NCBI GenBank assembly: GCA_019115765.1
Contig: DXCZ01000086.1
Span: forward strand, 1-54,640
DNA: 54,640 bases
Direction of reading: 5' to 3'
Source: Candidatus Mediterraneibacter stercoripullorum
Lineage (GTDB): Bacteria > Bacillota > Clostridia > Lachnospirales > Lachnospiraceae
Part shown: piece after piece, positions 17,139 through 25,970 of the stretch
How the letters are laid out: every line of letters begins with the position of its first letter
How positions within the stretch are numbered: the first letter of the stretch is position 1
The notes under the pieces: model-generated
What the model saw: the letters and a program-made list of their open reading frames with translations, nothing else
What the model was told of the DNA's origin: nothing
Databases searched by the model: none
Position numbers and translations under genes: made by a program

Positions 17139-17195
17139 GTATACCATGGACACTAGGCTCGAAAACACCTCGCCAAGTGATCATATTATACCACA
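17139..17195 (-). promoter_or_regulatory. trxA promoter with conserved downstream hairpin element (copy 1)
   Basis: On the minus strand, TGGTATAAT is an extended -10 (TATAAT = 17185-17190). Immediately downstream, CACTTGGCGAG and CGAGCCTAGTG form a stem, then GTCCATGG. The same arrangement, with TGGTATAATATGA, GGCGAG, CGAGCCT and GTGTCC conserved, lies before pyrF at 35593-35648. No good -35 is visible. Confidence 0.65.
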
Positions 17196-17323
17196 TTATT
17201 AATTTTTTTCCGTGACAAAATCACATTATTTGTAATTCCTCAGACTTCTATTCATCCCGCCTGCAGTCTCCAGGCAGAGAGCCGCCTTGCCGGACGACAC
17301 AGCGGACATGAACAGCAGTCTGC

Positions 17324-17989
17324 TTATATCTGCCCCAGTTTCCCTGCGTCAAGAACCTCCACCTTTCCCCGGGTCAGCCGGACCAGACCTTCCGTCTGGA
17401 ACTGCTTCAGCAGCCTGCTTACCACTTCTCTTGCCGTTCCCGCATCCCGGGCCAGTACTTCATGTGTGACCGGGAACTCATCGCTTCCCGCCATGGCCCG
17501 ATGTTCCAGGAGAACGCCCGCCAGACGGGAGGCCACGTTGGAAAATACAAACTGGTTGAAGAGCCACATCATATCCGAGAACTTCTCCGAAACCATCTCC
17601 ATGGTGTAATCCTTGACCGCGCCGTTCTCGTCGTAGAGCCGCTTATAGACTTTCTTCGGGATCGTATAGACCACACAGTCTGTCTCCATCTCCATATCCA
17701 GCTCCACATCCATGCCGTTCAGCATACAGGCTGCGCTCAGGATGCTCACATCCCCGTCCATCAGACGGAAAAGAGTGATATCTCCGCCGTTTGGCGATGT
17801 GAGAAAGATACGCGCTCTGCCCTTTTCGATAATCTGTACTCCGGCACATTCGCCTCCGCCGAAATGAAGCCTTGTCTTCTTCTCACACAACGTTTTAGTA
17901 GTGCCCAGTTCCATCAGCTCTTTCTGTTCCGCACTCAGTTCCTCCCAAAAAGGGAATGACCGCCGGAATATTTCTGTCAGTTCTGCCAT
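17324..17989 (-). CDS. Crp/Fnr family transcriptional regulator
   Basis: 221 residues: an N-terminal cyclic-nucleotide-binding-like beta-barrel (about residues 25-140) and a C-terminal winged helix with the recognition segment LARDAGTAREVVSRLLKQF near residue 185. The start at 17989 (MAELTEIF) follows GGTGGAG. No N-terminal cysteine cluster typical of oxygen-sensing FNR is seen; a C in TKTLCEKKT and one in GGGECAG are isolated. Family members of this type in Clostridia often respond to redox or nitrosative stress. Proximity to trxA suggests a redox role, but this is an inference. Confidence 0.88.
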   Translation of the reverse strand: MAELTEIFRRSFPFWEELSAEQKELMELGTTKTLCEKKTRLHFGGGECAGVQIIEKGRARIFLTSPNGGDITLFRLMDGDVSILSAACMLNGMDVELDMEMETDCVVYTIPKKVYKRLYDENGAVKDYTMEMVSEKFSDMMWLFNQFVFSNVASRLAGVLLEHRAMAGSDEFPVTHEVLARDAGTAREVVSRLLKQFQTEGLVRLTRGKVEVLDAGKLGQI

Positions 17990-18185
17990 TCTATCTGCTC
18001 CACCTTTCCCCATCCGCCAGACAATAAAAATCAAACGTCCTGCACAGACTTTTCATTCAGGATGACCATTATCCCCAAACAGAATCGATATGGAACCAGT
18101 ATAAAACACAGAATCTCATAAATCAAGACACCTACAGGCAAGCCATTTTTCTTTTATATGTTCTACAAATCATTCCACATGCGGT

Positions 18186-18318
18186 TATAGTTCAACCTTC
18201 TCTCAGTATCCAGCCATGAAGAAGCTGTGATGTCACGAAGGCCCGTAGTGGAGCGCAAGCGCGGCCGCCGGGACACCACAGCTCCTTCATGGCGGACGAC
18301 TGCGAATGAGTGAACTAT
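18186..18318. repeat. Palindromic intergenic repeat, copy B
   Basis: Arms CCATGAAGAAGCTGTGATGTC at 18214-18234 and its near-complement at 18272-18292 pair at 19 of 21 positions. An outer ATAGTTCA (18186-18193)/TGAACTAT (18311-18318) pair is perfect. The core shares TGTCACGAAGGCCCGTAG, GAGCGCAAGCG and GGCCGCCGGGACA with copy A. It fills much of the 430-base gap between the divergent Crp/Fnr gene and the alarmone synthetase gene; the rest of that gap holds AT-rich promoter-like sequence. Confidence 0.7.
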
Positions 18319-18417
18319 CCGTTCCCCAATCTTTATAAAATCATAAGATTCTATGCACGAATTTGTCACATTCTGGCCCTACACTCATTTATGAACATTG
18401 AAGGGAGTATGATACCA

Positions 18418-19014
18418 ATGACAACAGAAGAATATTATTCGCTGATCCCGCCCTATCAGGACGCTCTCAGTCTGATCCTGACGCGCCTGGAGATCCTGGA
18501 TCACGCGGTATATGAAAAGGAAGGATTCCGCCCGATCCACGGCATCACCCATCGGATCAAGGAGAAAGAGAGCATGGAAAAGAAGCTGAAAAAGAAGGAT
18601 GCCGACGGAACATGCGAAAACGCCCGGGCCATGCTCAAAGACATTGCCGGAATCCGGGTCATCTGCTTTTTCGAACAGGATATCCGTCATCTGGCAGGAG
18701 CGCTGAAAAAGCAGTCCGACCTGGTGATCATCCGGGAAAAGGATTACATAGCAGCGCCGAAGCCCAACGGCTACCGGAGCTACCATCTGATCGTAGGTGT
18801 TCCCATCTATCATATGGACAGCATGGAATATTTCCCGGTAGAGATCCAGTTTAGGACCATTTCCATGGACTTCTGGGCTGCCATGGAGCACCGGATCTGT
18901 TATAAGAACCAGCCATTCAACGAGATGGAGATGAAGAGCGCCTTCCGTCAGTATGCGGAGATCCTGGAGAAAATGGAAAAGTCCTTTGAAGTTTACAGCG
19001 AAAACGGAGCCTGA
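18418..19014 (+). CDS. Small alarmone synthetase, GTP pyrophosphokinase family
   Basis: A 198-residue single-domain RelA/SpoT-type synthetase that would transfer pyrophosphate from ATP to GTP/GDP to make (p)ppGpp. Visible synthetase motifs are IAGIRVICFFEQD near residue 77, AAPKPNGYRSYHLIV near residue 115, and FPVEIQFRT near residue 140. No hydrolase, TGS or ACT domain is present. The start at 18418 was chosen because GAAGGGAG is ten bases before it; ATG 18406 would be too close to that site. It is monocistronic, with a terminator that overlaps its stop codon. Confidence 0.88.
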   Translation: MTTEEYYSLIPPYQDALSLILTRLEILDHAVYEKEGFRPIHGITHRIKEKESMEKKLKKKDADGTCENARAMLKDIAGIRVICFFEQDIRHLAGALKKQSDLVIIREKDYIAAPKPNGYRSYHLIVGVPIYHMDSMEYFPVEIQFRTISMDFWAAMEHRICYKNQPFNEMEMKSAFRQYAEILEKMEKSFEVYSENGA

Positions 19015-19032
19015 GCAGCTCCGTTTTCACTG
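18995..19032 (+). terminator. Terminator overlapping the alarmone synthetase stop codon
   Basis: GAAAACGGAGC pairs with GCTCCGTTTTC around a loop that contains the TGA stop, with an outer ACAG/CTGT extension. The following tract TATATATTATT is only moderately U-rich. Confidence 0.7.
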
Positions 19033-19047
19033 TATATATTATTAAGT

Positions 19048-19299
19048 TTATACCAGACTCGTTCTCCTGAGCGCTCTTCTGATTTCTTCATCCCGGTCTC
19101 TGATCGCCAGGTTGATGGCCTGCATCATCAGGTTGTTCCATACGCTTGATCCCGGGAAACAGCCTGTGTTTTCTATCAGAGCACCGCCCCTCACCCGGAC
19201 GCCTGCATCCTTATAGCTTCTGCCAAACAGCCGGATCCTGCCGCTGTCGGGAACAAGGAGCCCGCAGATCATGAAAAAAACTGCCCATGTAACATTCAC
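19048..19299 (-). pseudogene. Fragment of a BcrA-type ABC transporter ATP-binding subunit
   Basis: An 83-residue frame with MICGLLVPDSGRIRLFG, then GALIENTGCFPGSSVWNNL, the stretch that follows Walker A in bacitracin-type exporter ATPases (GALIENPGFYP... in relatives). The Walker A, signature and Walker B motifs are absent: the frame starts after Walker A and stops after ALRRTSL, where homologs continue. It is an internal remnant of about 70 family residues from a lost transporter. Confidence 0.65.
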
Positions 19300-19463
19300 C
19301 TCTTCTTGTTTTTACATGGACAGTTTACCCGGGGATTGTTTTTGAATGTTTTCAGTTTTGTTTCTGAATTATAAAAAACGAAAGAAAGAAAAGGCAAGAG
19401 GGACAGATCTGTAAAACAGAATCCATCCCTCCTGCATATAGATTATGAGCCGTTCTGAGCGTT

Positions 19464-20735
19464 TTACGCTTCATCAATAGCCTTTCCGATGTCATGTCTC
19501 ATATATTTATTCTCAAATTGTACCCATTCCGTAGCGGCATAAGCATTGGCTCTTGCCTCTTTCAGATCTTTGCCCTTCGCAGTCACACCAAGCACGCGTC
19601 CGCCGTTGGTCACGATCTGACCATCCTGAAACTTTGTTCCGGCATGGAAGCAGTAGTAGCCCTCATGCTTCTTGAACTCATCCAGTCCGGTAATGGGGAA
19701 TCCCTTCTCATACTTCACCGGATAACCATCGGAAGCCAGCACTACGCAGACCGCCGCATTGTCCTCAAACTGCAGGTCGATCTGATCCAGTGTCCCGTCG
19801 ATGCATGCTTCCACAACATCGATGATATCATTCTTCATCCTCGGAAGAACCACCTGCGCCTCCGGATCTCCGAAACGGGCATTGTACTCCAGCACCTTCG
19901 GTCCGTCTGCAGTGAGCATCAGTCCGAAGAAGATCACGCCTTTGAAGGGGCGTCCTTCTGCAGCCATAGCGTCAACAGTGGGCTGGTAAATATATTTCTG
20001 GCAGAACTCATCCACTTCCTTCGTGTAGAAAGGACTCGGGGAGAATGTTCCCATTCCGCCTGTGTTCAGTCCGGTATCACCGTCTCCCGCCCGCTTATGG
20101 TCCTGAGCGCTTGTCATGGTCTTGATGGTCTTTCCGTCCACAAAGGAAAGGACAGACACCTCGCGTCCGGTCATGAACTCCTCGATGACCATCTCATTTC
20201 CTGCGGAGCCGAATTTCTTGTCCAGCATGATTGTGCGCACGCCTTCCTTCGCCTCCTCCAGGTTCTGGCAGATCAGCACGCCCTTTCCAAGGGCAAGTCC
20301 GTCAGCCTTCAGAACGATGGGGAATTTCGCTGTCTCAAGATACGCCAGCGCCTTGTCCGGATCTGTAAAGTTCTCATAGCCAGCTGTCGGAATATTGTAT
20401 TTCTTCATGAGATCCTTGGAAAACGCCTTGGATCCCTCCAGGATAGCCGCATTCTTTCTGGGACCGAAGGTACGGATACCTGCCTCCTCCAGGATGTCTA
20501 CCAGACCTCCCACCAGAGGATCATCCATTCCCACGATACACAGATCGATCTCTTTCTCTTTTGCAAATGCCGCCAGCTTGTCAAACTCCATGGCGCCGAT
20601 GTCCACGCACTGGGCATACTCTGCGATCCCGGCATTGCCCGGAGCACAGTAGATCTTATCCGCTTTCGGACTCTTTGCCACACTGGCTGCGATGGCATGC
20701 TCTCTTCCGCCGCTTCCTACTATCAGTACCTTCAT
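19464..20735 (-). CDS. purD: Phosphoribosylamine-glycine ligase (GAR synthetase)
   Basis: Joins phosphoribosylamine and glycine with ATP, second step of purine synthesis. The 423-residue ATP-grasp protein begins MKVLIVGSGGREHAIA and has LKADGLALGKGV near residue 140, EEFMTGREVSVLSFVDG, GLNTGGMGTFSP near residue 225 and LEYNARFGDPEAQVVLPRM near residue 285. AAGGAGG precedes the ATG. Last gene of the purE-purM-purN-purD cluster, 30 bases after purN. Confidence 0.98.
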   Translation of the reverse strand: MKVLIVGSGGREHAIAASVAKSPKADKIYCAPGNAGIAEYAQCVDIGAMEFDKLAAFAKEKEIDLCIVGMDDPLVGGLVDILEEAGIRTFGPRKNAAILEGSKAFSKDLMKKYNIPTAGYENFTDPDKALAYLETAKFPIVLKADGLALGKGVLICQNLEEAKEGVRTIMLDKKFGSAGNEMVIEEFMTGREVSVLSFVDGKTIKTMTSAQDHKRAGDGDTGLNTGGMGTFSPSPFYTKEVDEFCQKYIYQPTVDAMAAEGRPFKGVIFFGLMLTADGPKVLEYNARFGDPEAQVVLPRMKNDIIDVVEACIDGTLDQIDLQFEDNAAVCVVLASDGYPVKYEKGFPITGLDEFKKHEGYYCFHAGTKFQDGQIVTNGGRVLGVTAKGKDLKEARANAYAATEWVQFENKYMRHDIGKAIDEA

Positions 20736-20765
20736 AAGTGCCTCCTTTTCCTTGTATCAGACTGA

Positions 20766-21389
20766 TCAGTCTATCACCGTTTTATTGCCTTCTACTCTGA
20801 CTCTGCCGTTGGCGATCAGATCAATAGCTCTTGGCAGGATCTTCCACTCTGCCTGCTCCATCACTCTTCTCTGAAGGATCTCCGGTGTATCTCCCTGTTC
20901 CACTTCCACTGCCTTCTGCAGGATGATCGGTCCGGTGTCCGTGCCCTCGTCCACAAAGTGCACAGTCGCTCCCACGACCTTCACTCCCCGCTCCAGCGCG
21001 GCCTCATGTACCTTCAGCCCGTAATATCCCTTTCCGCAGAAGGAAGGGATCAGAGAAGGATGGATGTTGATCATCCGGTTCCGGTACTTCTGGATCATAG
21101 CCGGCGGGATCACCACCAGGAATCCTGCCAGGACGATCAGATCCGGCTGCAGTCCGTCCACCGCCTCAAGAAGCTTCTCATTGAAGATCTCTCTGGTCTC
21201 ATAGTCCTTCGGAGAAACGCACAGGGACGGGATCCCGTTCTCCTCCGCCCTCTTAAGAGCATAGGCATTCCGGTTGTTGCTGATGACTCCAACGATCTCT
21301 GTATTGGTGATCGTTCCGTCTTTCACCCCGTCGATGATGGCCTGAAGGTTGGTTCCTCCTCCGGATACCATCACTGCGATCCTTAACAT
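20766..21389 (-). CDS. purN: Phosphoribosylglycinamide formyltransferase
   Basis: Transfers a formyl group from 10-formyltetrahydrofolate to GAR. 207 residues with VMVSGGGTNLQAIIDG at the N-terminus, the catalytic-region INIHPSLIPSFCGKGYYG near residue 105 (N, H and the later D of DEGTDTGPII being the family active-site residues). The start overlaps the purM stop by seven bases, so translation is coupled. GGGAG precedes the ATG. Confidence 0.97.
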   Translation of the reverse strand: MLRIAVMVSGGGTNLQAIIDGVKDGTITNTEIVGVISNNRNAYALKRAEENGIPSLCVSPKDYETREIFNEKLLEAVDGLQPDLIVLAGFLVVIPPAMIQKYRNRMINIHPSLIPSFCGKGYYGLKVHEAALERGVKVVGATVHFVDEGTDTGPIILQKAVEVEQGDTPEILQRRVMEQAEWKILPRAIDLIANGRVRVEGNKTVID

Positions 21390-22408
21390 AAAGTCACTCC
21401 CTTTTCACCGGCTTCGATCTGTCCCACTACATACGGATCTTCTCCTGCGGCACGGATCGCCTCCATGGCCTTATCCACATCCTTTTCATCTACTGCAACG
21501 ATCATTCCCAGGCCCATATTGAATGTATTGTACATCATATGTTCCTCTACATCACCCTCTTCCGCGATCATGGCGAACACCGGCGGTACAGGATAGCTGT
21601 CTTTGCGGATCACGGCCCGTGTGCCGTCCTTCAGCATACGGGGAACATTCTCGTAGAACCCGCCGCCTGTGATATGGCTGCATGCCTTCACTGTCACGCC
21701 TGCATCCTTGATGCTCTTCAGCGCCTTCACATAGATCTTCGTAGGAGCCAGCAGTGCTTCTCCCAGAGTGCAGCCCAGTCTGTCATAATAAGTATCCAGT
21801 GCTTCTCTCTCCATGGGGAACACTTTTCTCACAAGAGAGAATCCGTTGCTGTGTACACCTGAGGAAGCCATTCCGATCAGGACGTCCCCTGCCTTCAGGT
21901 CCTCCCCTGTGATCATATCCTTTTTATCGCATACGCCTACAGCAAATCCGGCCAGATCATAATCCTCCGGAGCCATCAGTCCCGGATGCTCTGCCGTCTC
22001 GCCGCCGATCAGCGCCGCGCCGGACTGCAGACATCCTTCTGCAACGCCCTTTACGATATCCGCGATCTTCTCCGGCTCATTCTTGCCGCAGGCAATATAG
22101 TCCAGGAAGAAGATGGGCTCTCCGCCTGCGCAGGCAATATCATTCACACACATGGCAACAGCGTCGATCCCGATGGTATCATGTTTGTCCAGGATCATAG
22201 CGAGCTTCACCTTGGTTCCGCAGCCGTCCGTCCCGGACAGCAGCACCGGCTCTTCCATCTCTTTGATCTTCGCCAGAGAAAAGGCGCCGGAGAATCCTCC
22301 CAGACCGCCCAGCACTTCCGGGCGCATGGTCTTCTTCACATGTTCCTTCATAAGTTCCACTGATTTGTAGCCGGCTTCAATATCAACGCCCGCATTCTTA
22401 TAATCCAT
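21383..22408 (-). CDS. purM: Phosphoribosylformylglycinamidine cyclo-ligase (AIR synthetase)
   Basis: Closes the imidazole ring to give AIR. 341 residues: YKNAGVDIEAGYKSVELMK start, GTDGCGTKVKLA near residue 60, MCVNDIACAGGEPIFFLDYIACGK near residue 86, GGETAEHPG near residue 137, and HITGGGFYENVPR near residue 245. AAGGAGA precedes the ATG. It lies 67 bases after purE and overlaps purN. Confidence 0.98.
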   Translation of the reverse strand: MDYKNAGVDIEAGYKSVELMKEHVKKTMRPEVLGGLGGFSGAFSLAKIKEMEEPVLLSGTDGCGTKVKLAMILDKHDTIGIDAVAMCVNDIACAGGEPIFFLDYIACGKNEPEKIADIVKGVAEGCLQSGAALIGGETAEHPGLMAPEDYDLAGFAVGVCDKKDMITGEDLKAGDVLIGMASSGVHSNGFSLVRKVFPMEREALDTYYDRLGCTLGEALLAPTKIYVKALKSIKDAGVTVKACSHITGGGFYENVPRMLKDGTRAVIRKDSYPVPPVFAMIAEEGDVEEHMMYNTFNMGLGMIVAVDEKDVDKAMEAIRAAGEDPYVVGQIEAGEKGVTLC

Positions 22409-22475
22409 ACTGTTGTCTCCTTTTATATACGCAGGACCGCACTGTGCGTCAGCCGGTCCCGCTTCCCGTTTTCTC

Positions 22476-22988
22476 TTATTTCTCCTTCAGGTACTCCTCG
22501 TATCCGACTACTTTCAGACGGTCAGACTTTGCCTGAACTGTATTCTTCATCTCTTCTGAATAAGCTTTCAGTTTTCCAAGGATCTCATCATCAGAAACTG
22601 CAAGGATCTTCGCCGCAAGGATCGCAGCGTTCATCCCGCCGTCAATGGCAACTGTAGCGACCGGGATTCCCGGCGGCATCTGTACGATGGAGTAAAGTGC
22701 ATCCACACCGTCCAGATTCTTGGATGACATGGGAACACCGATCACCGGCATGGGGAACAGTGCGGCACACATTCCGGGGAGATGCGCGGCCATTCCTGCA
22801 CCTGCGATGATCACCTTGATTCCTTTTCCTTCCGCTGACTTCGCCCAGTCAAAAAACACATCCGGCATACGGTGTGCGGAGATGATCGTCATCTCATAGT
22901 CGATCCCCAGCTTGTCCAGCATAGCAGCAGCCTTGCTCATCACTTTCAGGTCAGAGTCGCTGCCCATCACGATTCCTACTTTTGGCAT
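22476..22988 (-). CDS. purE: N5-carboxyaminoimidazole ribonucleotide mutase
   Basis: Interconverts carboxyaminoimidazole ribonucleotide forms in the purine pathway. 170 residues with VGIVMGSDSDLKVM at the start, ISAHRMPD near residue 40 (catalytic histidine) and GAGMAAHLPGMCAAL near residue 70. GGAGGTAACGAT precedes the ATG. Its first 13 bases overlap the end of the aminopeptidase gene, which therefore belongs to the same transcript. No purK is seen nearby. Confidence 0.97.
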   Translation of the reverse strand: MPKVGIVMGSDSDLKVMSKAAAMLDKLGIDYEMTIISAHRMPDVFFDWAKSAEGKGIKVIIAGAGMAAHLPGMCAALFPMPVIGVPMSSKNLDGVDALYSIVQMPPGIPVATVAIDGGMNAAILAAKILAVSDDEILGKLKAYSEEMKNTVQAKSDRLKVVGYEEYLKEK

Positions 22989-25075
22989 ATCGTTACCTCC
23001 TTCAATGGCTCATTTAAAACTTCTGTTCCCGGTAATACGAATCTTCCGTTCTTTATTAGTATAATGTCTTTGCCTTCTTTTGTCACTACACTTATTTCTT
23101 CTAATTCTTCATAAGGTATGGTTATATCTGTATGGCAGTTGAGATAAGCTTTTGACACATCCTCTTTTCTCTGGATGGACACAGAATTATCCTTTGCCAC
23201 GATCTCTTTTCCGTTTGGATTATACACCCGGATCTCCTCGCTCCAGGAATAGCATGTGTCTCCCACGGCGAAATGCGGTCCGGTCTTCTCCGCGATCAGA
23301 ATAGGCATCTTATCCTCGATGCCGTATTTTTTCCCTGTTACATAAGCAGTAGTGTTCGTTCCGATGGCGAACTCCCCCAGGGGAAGTGTCTCATGATTTT
23401 TCAGTACATTATCATAAATGTACTTTCTTCCTTCCTCTTCGCTGTCAAAGTTAGAGCAGGAATACTCCGTTACCTTTCCGTCCTCAAATCTGAGACAGAG
23501 GTTGCGGTACTCCAGCCCTTCCAGGAATACCCGGCTCACATGGAGAACGCCGGAAGTTCCCTCCAGCACAGGAGAGGTGAATACCTCGCCAACCGGAATA
23601 TTAACATCTGCCACGCAGTTCTCGAACTTGGTCTCCTTCTCCGGATCCTTCAGATCACAGAGACGTACCCTGATGTCTGTCTGGTTTTCCCCTTTTCCAA
23701 GGATGTGCACATACTCTCCCTGATCCAGGGCGTCGATCATGGTCTGCTGTACCCGGGAATACAGTTTTGCATCCAGTGTGTTGATACGGATCACATCTTC
23801 AAATATCTCCGGATACTTCTCTCCGATCTCCGGTACCGGCCATGCAATAATGGTAAAGCTTCGTTCATCGCCCTTGATATACTCATTGGTCATCTGTCCG
23901 GATCTGCTGTCATAGAGAAGGGCCAGCTCCCTCTGTTCCACCGTATAGGAAGGAGCGGACTTCTTCGCCTGAGGCGAGAACGGTTTCTCCCCGAATGTCT
24001 CCATCACCGCGGGGCCTGCAAATCCCGCTGCCAGCTCCCGGTTCTTCTCATACACATTTCTCATCACTTCCAGCTTCCGCTCGATATAACGCTTGTCCAT
24101 GAAAAGAGCCTGGTCCTGGCGGTGGTCGTATTCATACTGCCAGTTCGCCACAGCGCCGTGATACCCGATCTTATGATGCTCCCTCTTCGTGATCACACCG
24201 GACGCCGCCCGGTAGATCACCGGCTCCAGCCCCATTTTGCGGAAATTCTCTATGGCAATGTGGACAACTCTCTCAAACCCCAGAGTATACCGGATATTTA
24301 CTGTGGATTTCTTCGACAGGTCCTTCCCCGTATTGATAAACCCGATCCTGTACCCTTCTGTATAGACGTCCGCCATCTTCCGGATCGTCTCCTCAGGAAG
24401 CTCCCTCAGATACCTCGCCGTTCCCAGTTCATTCTCTGAAATATATTCTCCGAACCGGTAGAGATACCGGTCATTATCCAGATCCGCATTTACTATAATA
24501 TCTGTCGCAAAGGAAACTCCCGGATCAATCTGCTCCATGATCCTGTCCGCCAGGAACACATCACAGTAATCACTGGCATACCAGTATAGAATGTCCCGGA
24601 TTTCCTTTGGCTCCGGCTCCTCGTCCCCCTCAAAGCAGTTATAAACTTCAATAAAAAGCTCAAAAAGTATGGTAAGATAGTCCAGCTTCCCTTCGAATGC
24701 ATATGAGATACCAGATCTCATCTCAGCATAGAGGAAACAGAGCAGTCTTCCCATCCGCTCTCCGAACCGTTCCGCCGCATAAGCCGGATTTGCGAAGCTG
24801 GTATTATAATTATCCCCCAGTATATCACTGTAGAGGATCTCATTCAGACTCTGCATCTCCTCAAGGCTGCTGTGTTCCCATATACCTTCCTTCAAATTTC
24901 TGCTGACATTTTCCAGCTCCAGGAGGAAGATCCCCGTGTCCTGAAAATAAGCACGGTACCATTCCGGCACAGTCTCCTCTGTGACCAGCCTTCGCAGCCT
25001 GTCCACCGCCAGAGAATGTCTCTCCTGTATCTGTTCATTTCTCTTATTCTGCATCTCGCTCATCTTCAATTCCAT
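22976..25075 (-). CDS. M29 family aminopeptidase with long N-terminal region
   Basis: A 699-residue cytoplasmic metallopeptidase. The C-terminal half (about residues 330-699) has M29 metal and catalytic motifs: PVGEVFTSP, PLGEFAIGTN, EKTGPHFAVGDTCYS and a final HTDITI-type segment with aspartate. M29 enzymes are usually about 400 residues; the first 300 residues here are helical and unrecognised. Start 25075 (MELKMSEMQ) follows GGAGGG; its ATG shares one base with the stop of the preceding gene (TGATG). It sits between membrane-protein genes and purE in one overlapping transcript, although its job has no obvious link to purines. Confidence 0.85.
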   Translation of the reverse strand: MELKMSEMQNKRNEQIQERHSLAVDRLRRLVTEETVPEWYRAYFQDTGIFLLELENVSRNLKEGIWEHSSLEEMQSLNEILYSDILGDNYNTSFANPAYAAERFGERMGRLLCFLYAEMRSGISYAFEGKLDYLTILFELFIEVYNCFEGDEEPEPKEIRDILYWYASDYCDVFLADRIMEQIDPGVSFATDIIVNADLDNDRYLYRFGEYISENELGTARYLRELPEETIRKMADVYTEGYRIGFINTGKDLSKKSTVNIRYTLGFERVVHIAIENFRKMGLEPVIYRAASGVITKREHHKIGYHGAVANWQYEYDHRQDQALFMDKRYIERKLEVMRNVYEKNRELAAGFAGPAVMETFGEKPFSPQAKKSAPSYTVEQRELALLYDSRSGQMTNEYIKGDERSFTIIAWPVPEIGEKYPEIFEDVIRINTLDAKLYSRVQQTMIDALDQGEYVHILGKGENQTDIRVRLCDLKDPEKETKFENCVADVNIPVGEVFTSPVLEGTSGVLHVSRVFLEGLEYRNLCLRFEDGKVTEYSCSNFDSEEEGRKYIYDNVLKNHETLPLGEFAIGTNTTAYVTGKKYGIEDKMPILIAEKTGPHFAVGDTCYSWSEEIRVYNPNGKEIVAKDNSVSIQRKEDVSKAYLNCHTDITIPYEELEEISVVTKEGKDIILIKNGRFVLPGTEVLNEPLKEVTICQK

Positions 25076-25446
25076 CAGCCGATCCCTCCTATAAAAATCG
25101 CGCAGAACAGAAGCAGTACCACCGCGCATACCGGCAGCCCGATCCTGCACGTAAGATAATTTCTCTCCCTCTCACGCAGCCCCTTTACCGAAGCTACAAC
25201 ACCGGCTAAAGATAAAATGCAGGGCAGCACCATGATGCCCCCCACGATTCCCAGCGTATTTCCTCTCATCAGATATGCATACAGAATACAGCCTGCAAGT
25301 ATGACAAGTGCTGCTCCTCCGCACCAGCATGATACAACGCCTCCATGGGAATGTTTGTATCTGGCCTGTCCGTATTTTCTGGCTCCCCGCTTTTTTCTAT
25401 CCTTTTCTTTTCGTCTGTCCTCAGCGTTTTTTCCGTTTCCGAACAT
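25075..25446 (-). CDS. Small membrane protein (DUF6142-like)
   Basis: 123 residues: a highly basic N-terminus (about residues 8-30, many K/R) followed by three or four hydrophobic helices, including AALVILAGCILYAYLM and LPVCAVVLLLFCAIFIGG at the end. The family assignment is from general resemblance to Lachnospiraceae DUF6142 proteins and is tentative. Its start overlaps the VanZ-like gene by 26 bases and its stop overlaps the aminopeptidase start by one base, which indicates coupled translation. Confidence 0.7.
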   Translation of the reverse strand: MFGNGKNAEDRRKEKDRKKRGARKYGQARYKHSHGGVVSCWCGGAALVILAGCILYAYLMRGNTLGIVGGIMVLPCILSLAGVVASVKGLRERERNYLTCRIGLPVCAVVLLLFCAIFIGGIG

Positions 25447-25894
25447 TATACCTTCTCCTTATCAGATTGCATATCGAAAAAATAATATATCCCAGAACTC
25501 CCCCGATAGTATTCAGCAGGATATCATCCACATCGAAGCTTCCCACCTTGGTAAACAGCTGCGCCACCTCCACGCAGAGGCTGAGTCCCATACTGCAAAA
25601 CAATGTTTTGAAAAATCCTCTCGTCTTTCCCGCCATGGAAATAAAAAAGCCGAATGGAACAAAGATCAGGATATTGCCGAAAAGATTGGCAAAAACTGTG
25701 AATGTCCCAAGCTGCTCCCTGTATGTGAGAAACCTTCTGATCTCTCTGAATAGTTCCAGATTATACCGATATTCTTCTGTTCCGCTCCTGCCGTACCATT
25801 CGGCAAGGAACAGAAAATAAATCAAAAAAACAATATATAATATAAACAGGACCTTTCCCACCGCCCTGAGTAATTTCGATTTTCTCCTGTTCAA
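25421..25894 (-). CDS. VanZ-like family membrane protein
   Basis: 157 residues with about four membrane helices and the VanZ pattern: NLFGNILIFVPFGFF near residue 70, then SMGLSLCVEVAQLFTKVGSFDVDDILLNTIGGVLGY near residue 100, in which E, Q, D and the G/N of the re-entrant motif are conserved. The C-terminus is strongly basic (RRRYNVRKRKKR). VanZ proteins have been linked to teicoplanin resistance; most clostridial copies have no known role. Promoter-proximal gene of the aminopeptidase-purine transcript. Confidence 0.85.
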   Translation of the reverse strand: MNRRKSKLLRAVGKVLFILYIVFLIYFLFLAEWYGRSGTEEYRYNLELFREIRRFLTYREQLGTFTVFANLFGNILIFVPFGFFISMAGKTRGFFKTLFCSMGLSLCVEVAQLFTKVGSFDVDDILLNTIGGVLGYIIFSICNLIRRRYNVRKRKKR

Positions 25895-25970
25895 AATAAA
25901 CCCTCACAATATTTATACTGTCTTCCTTACGAAGACGGGACAGGCCCCGGGAGAGGTCTGTCCCTTATCA

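Noticed and set aside
19048-19299. Functional small ABC ATPase
   Set aside because: Walker A, signature and Walker B are all absent.
25895-25970. Purine riboswitch before the aminopeptidase-purine operon
   Set aside because: No conserved junction or loop motif of a purine riboswitch was visible; only an inverted repeat that fits a terminator.
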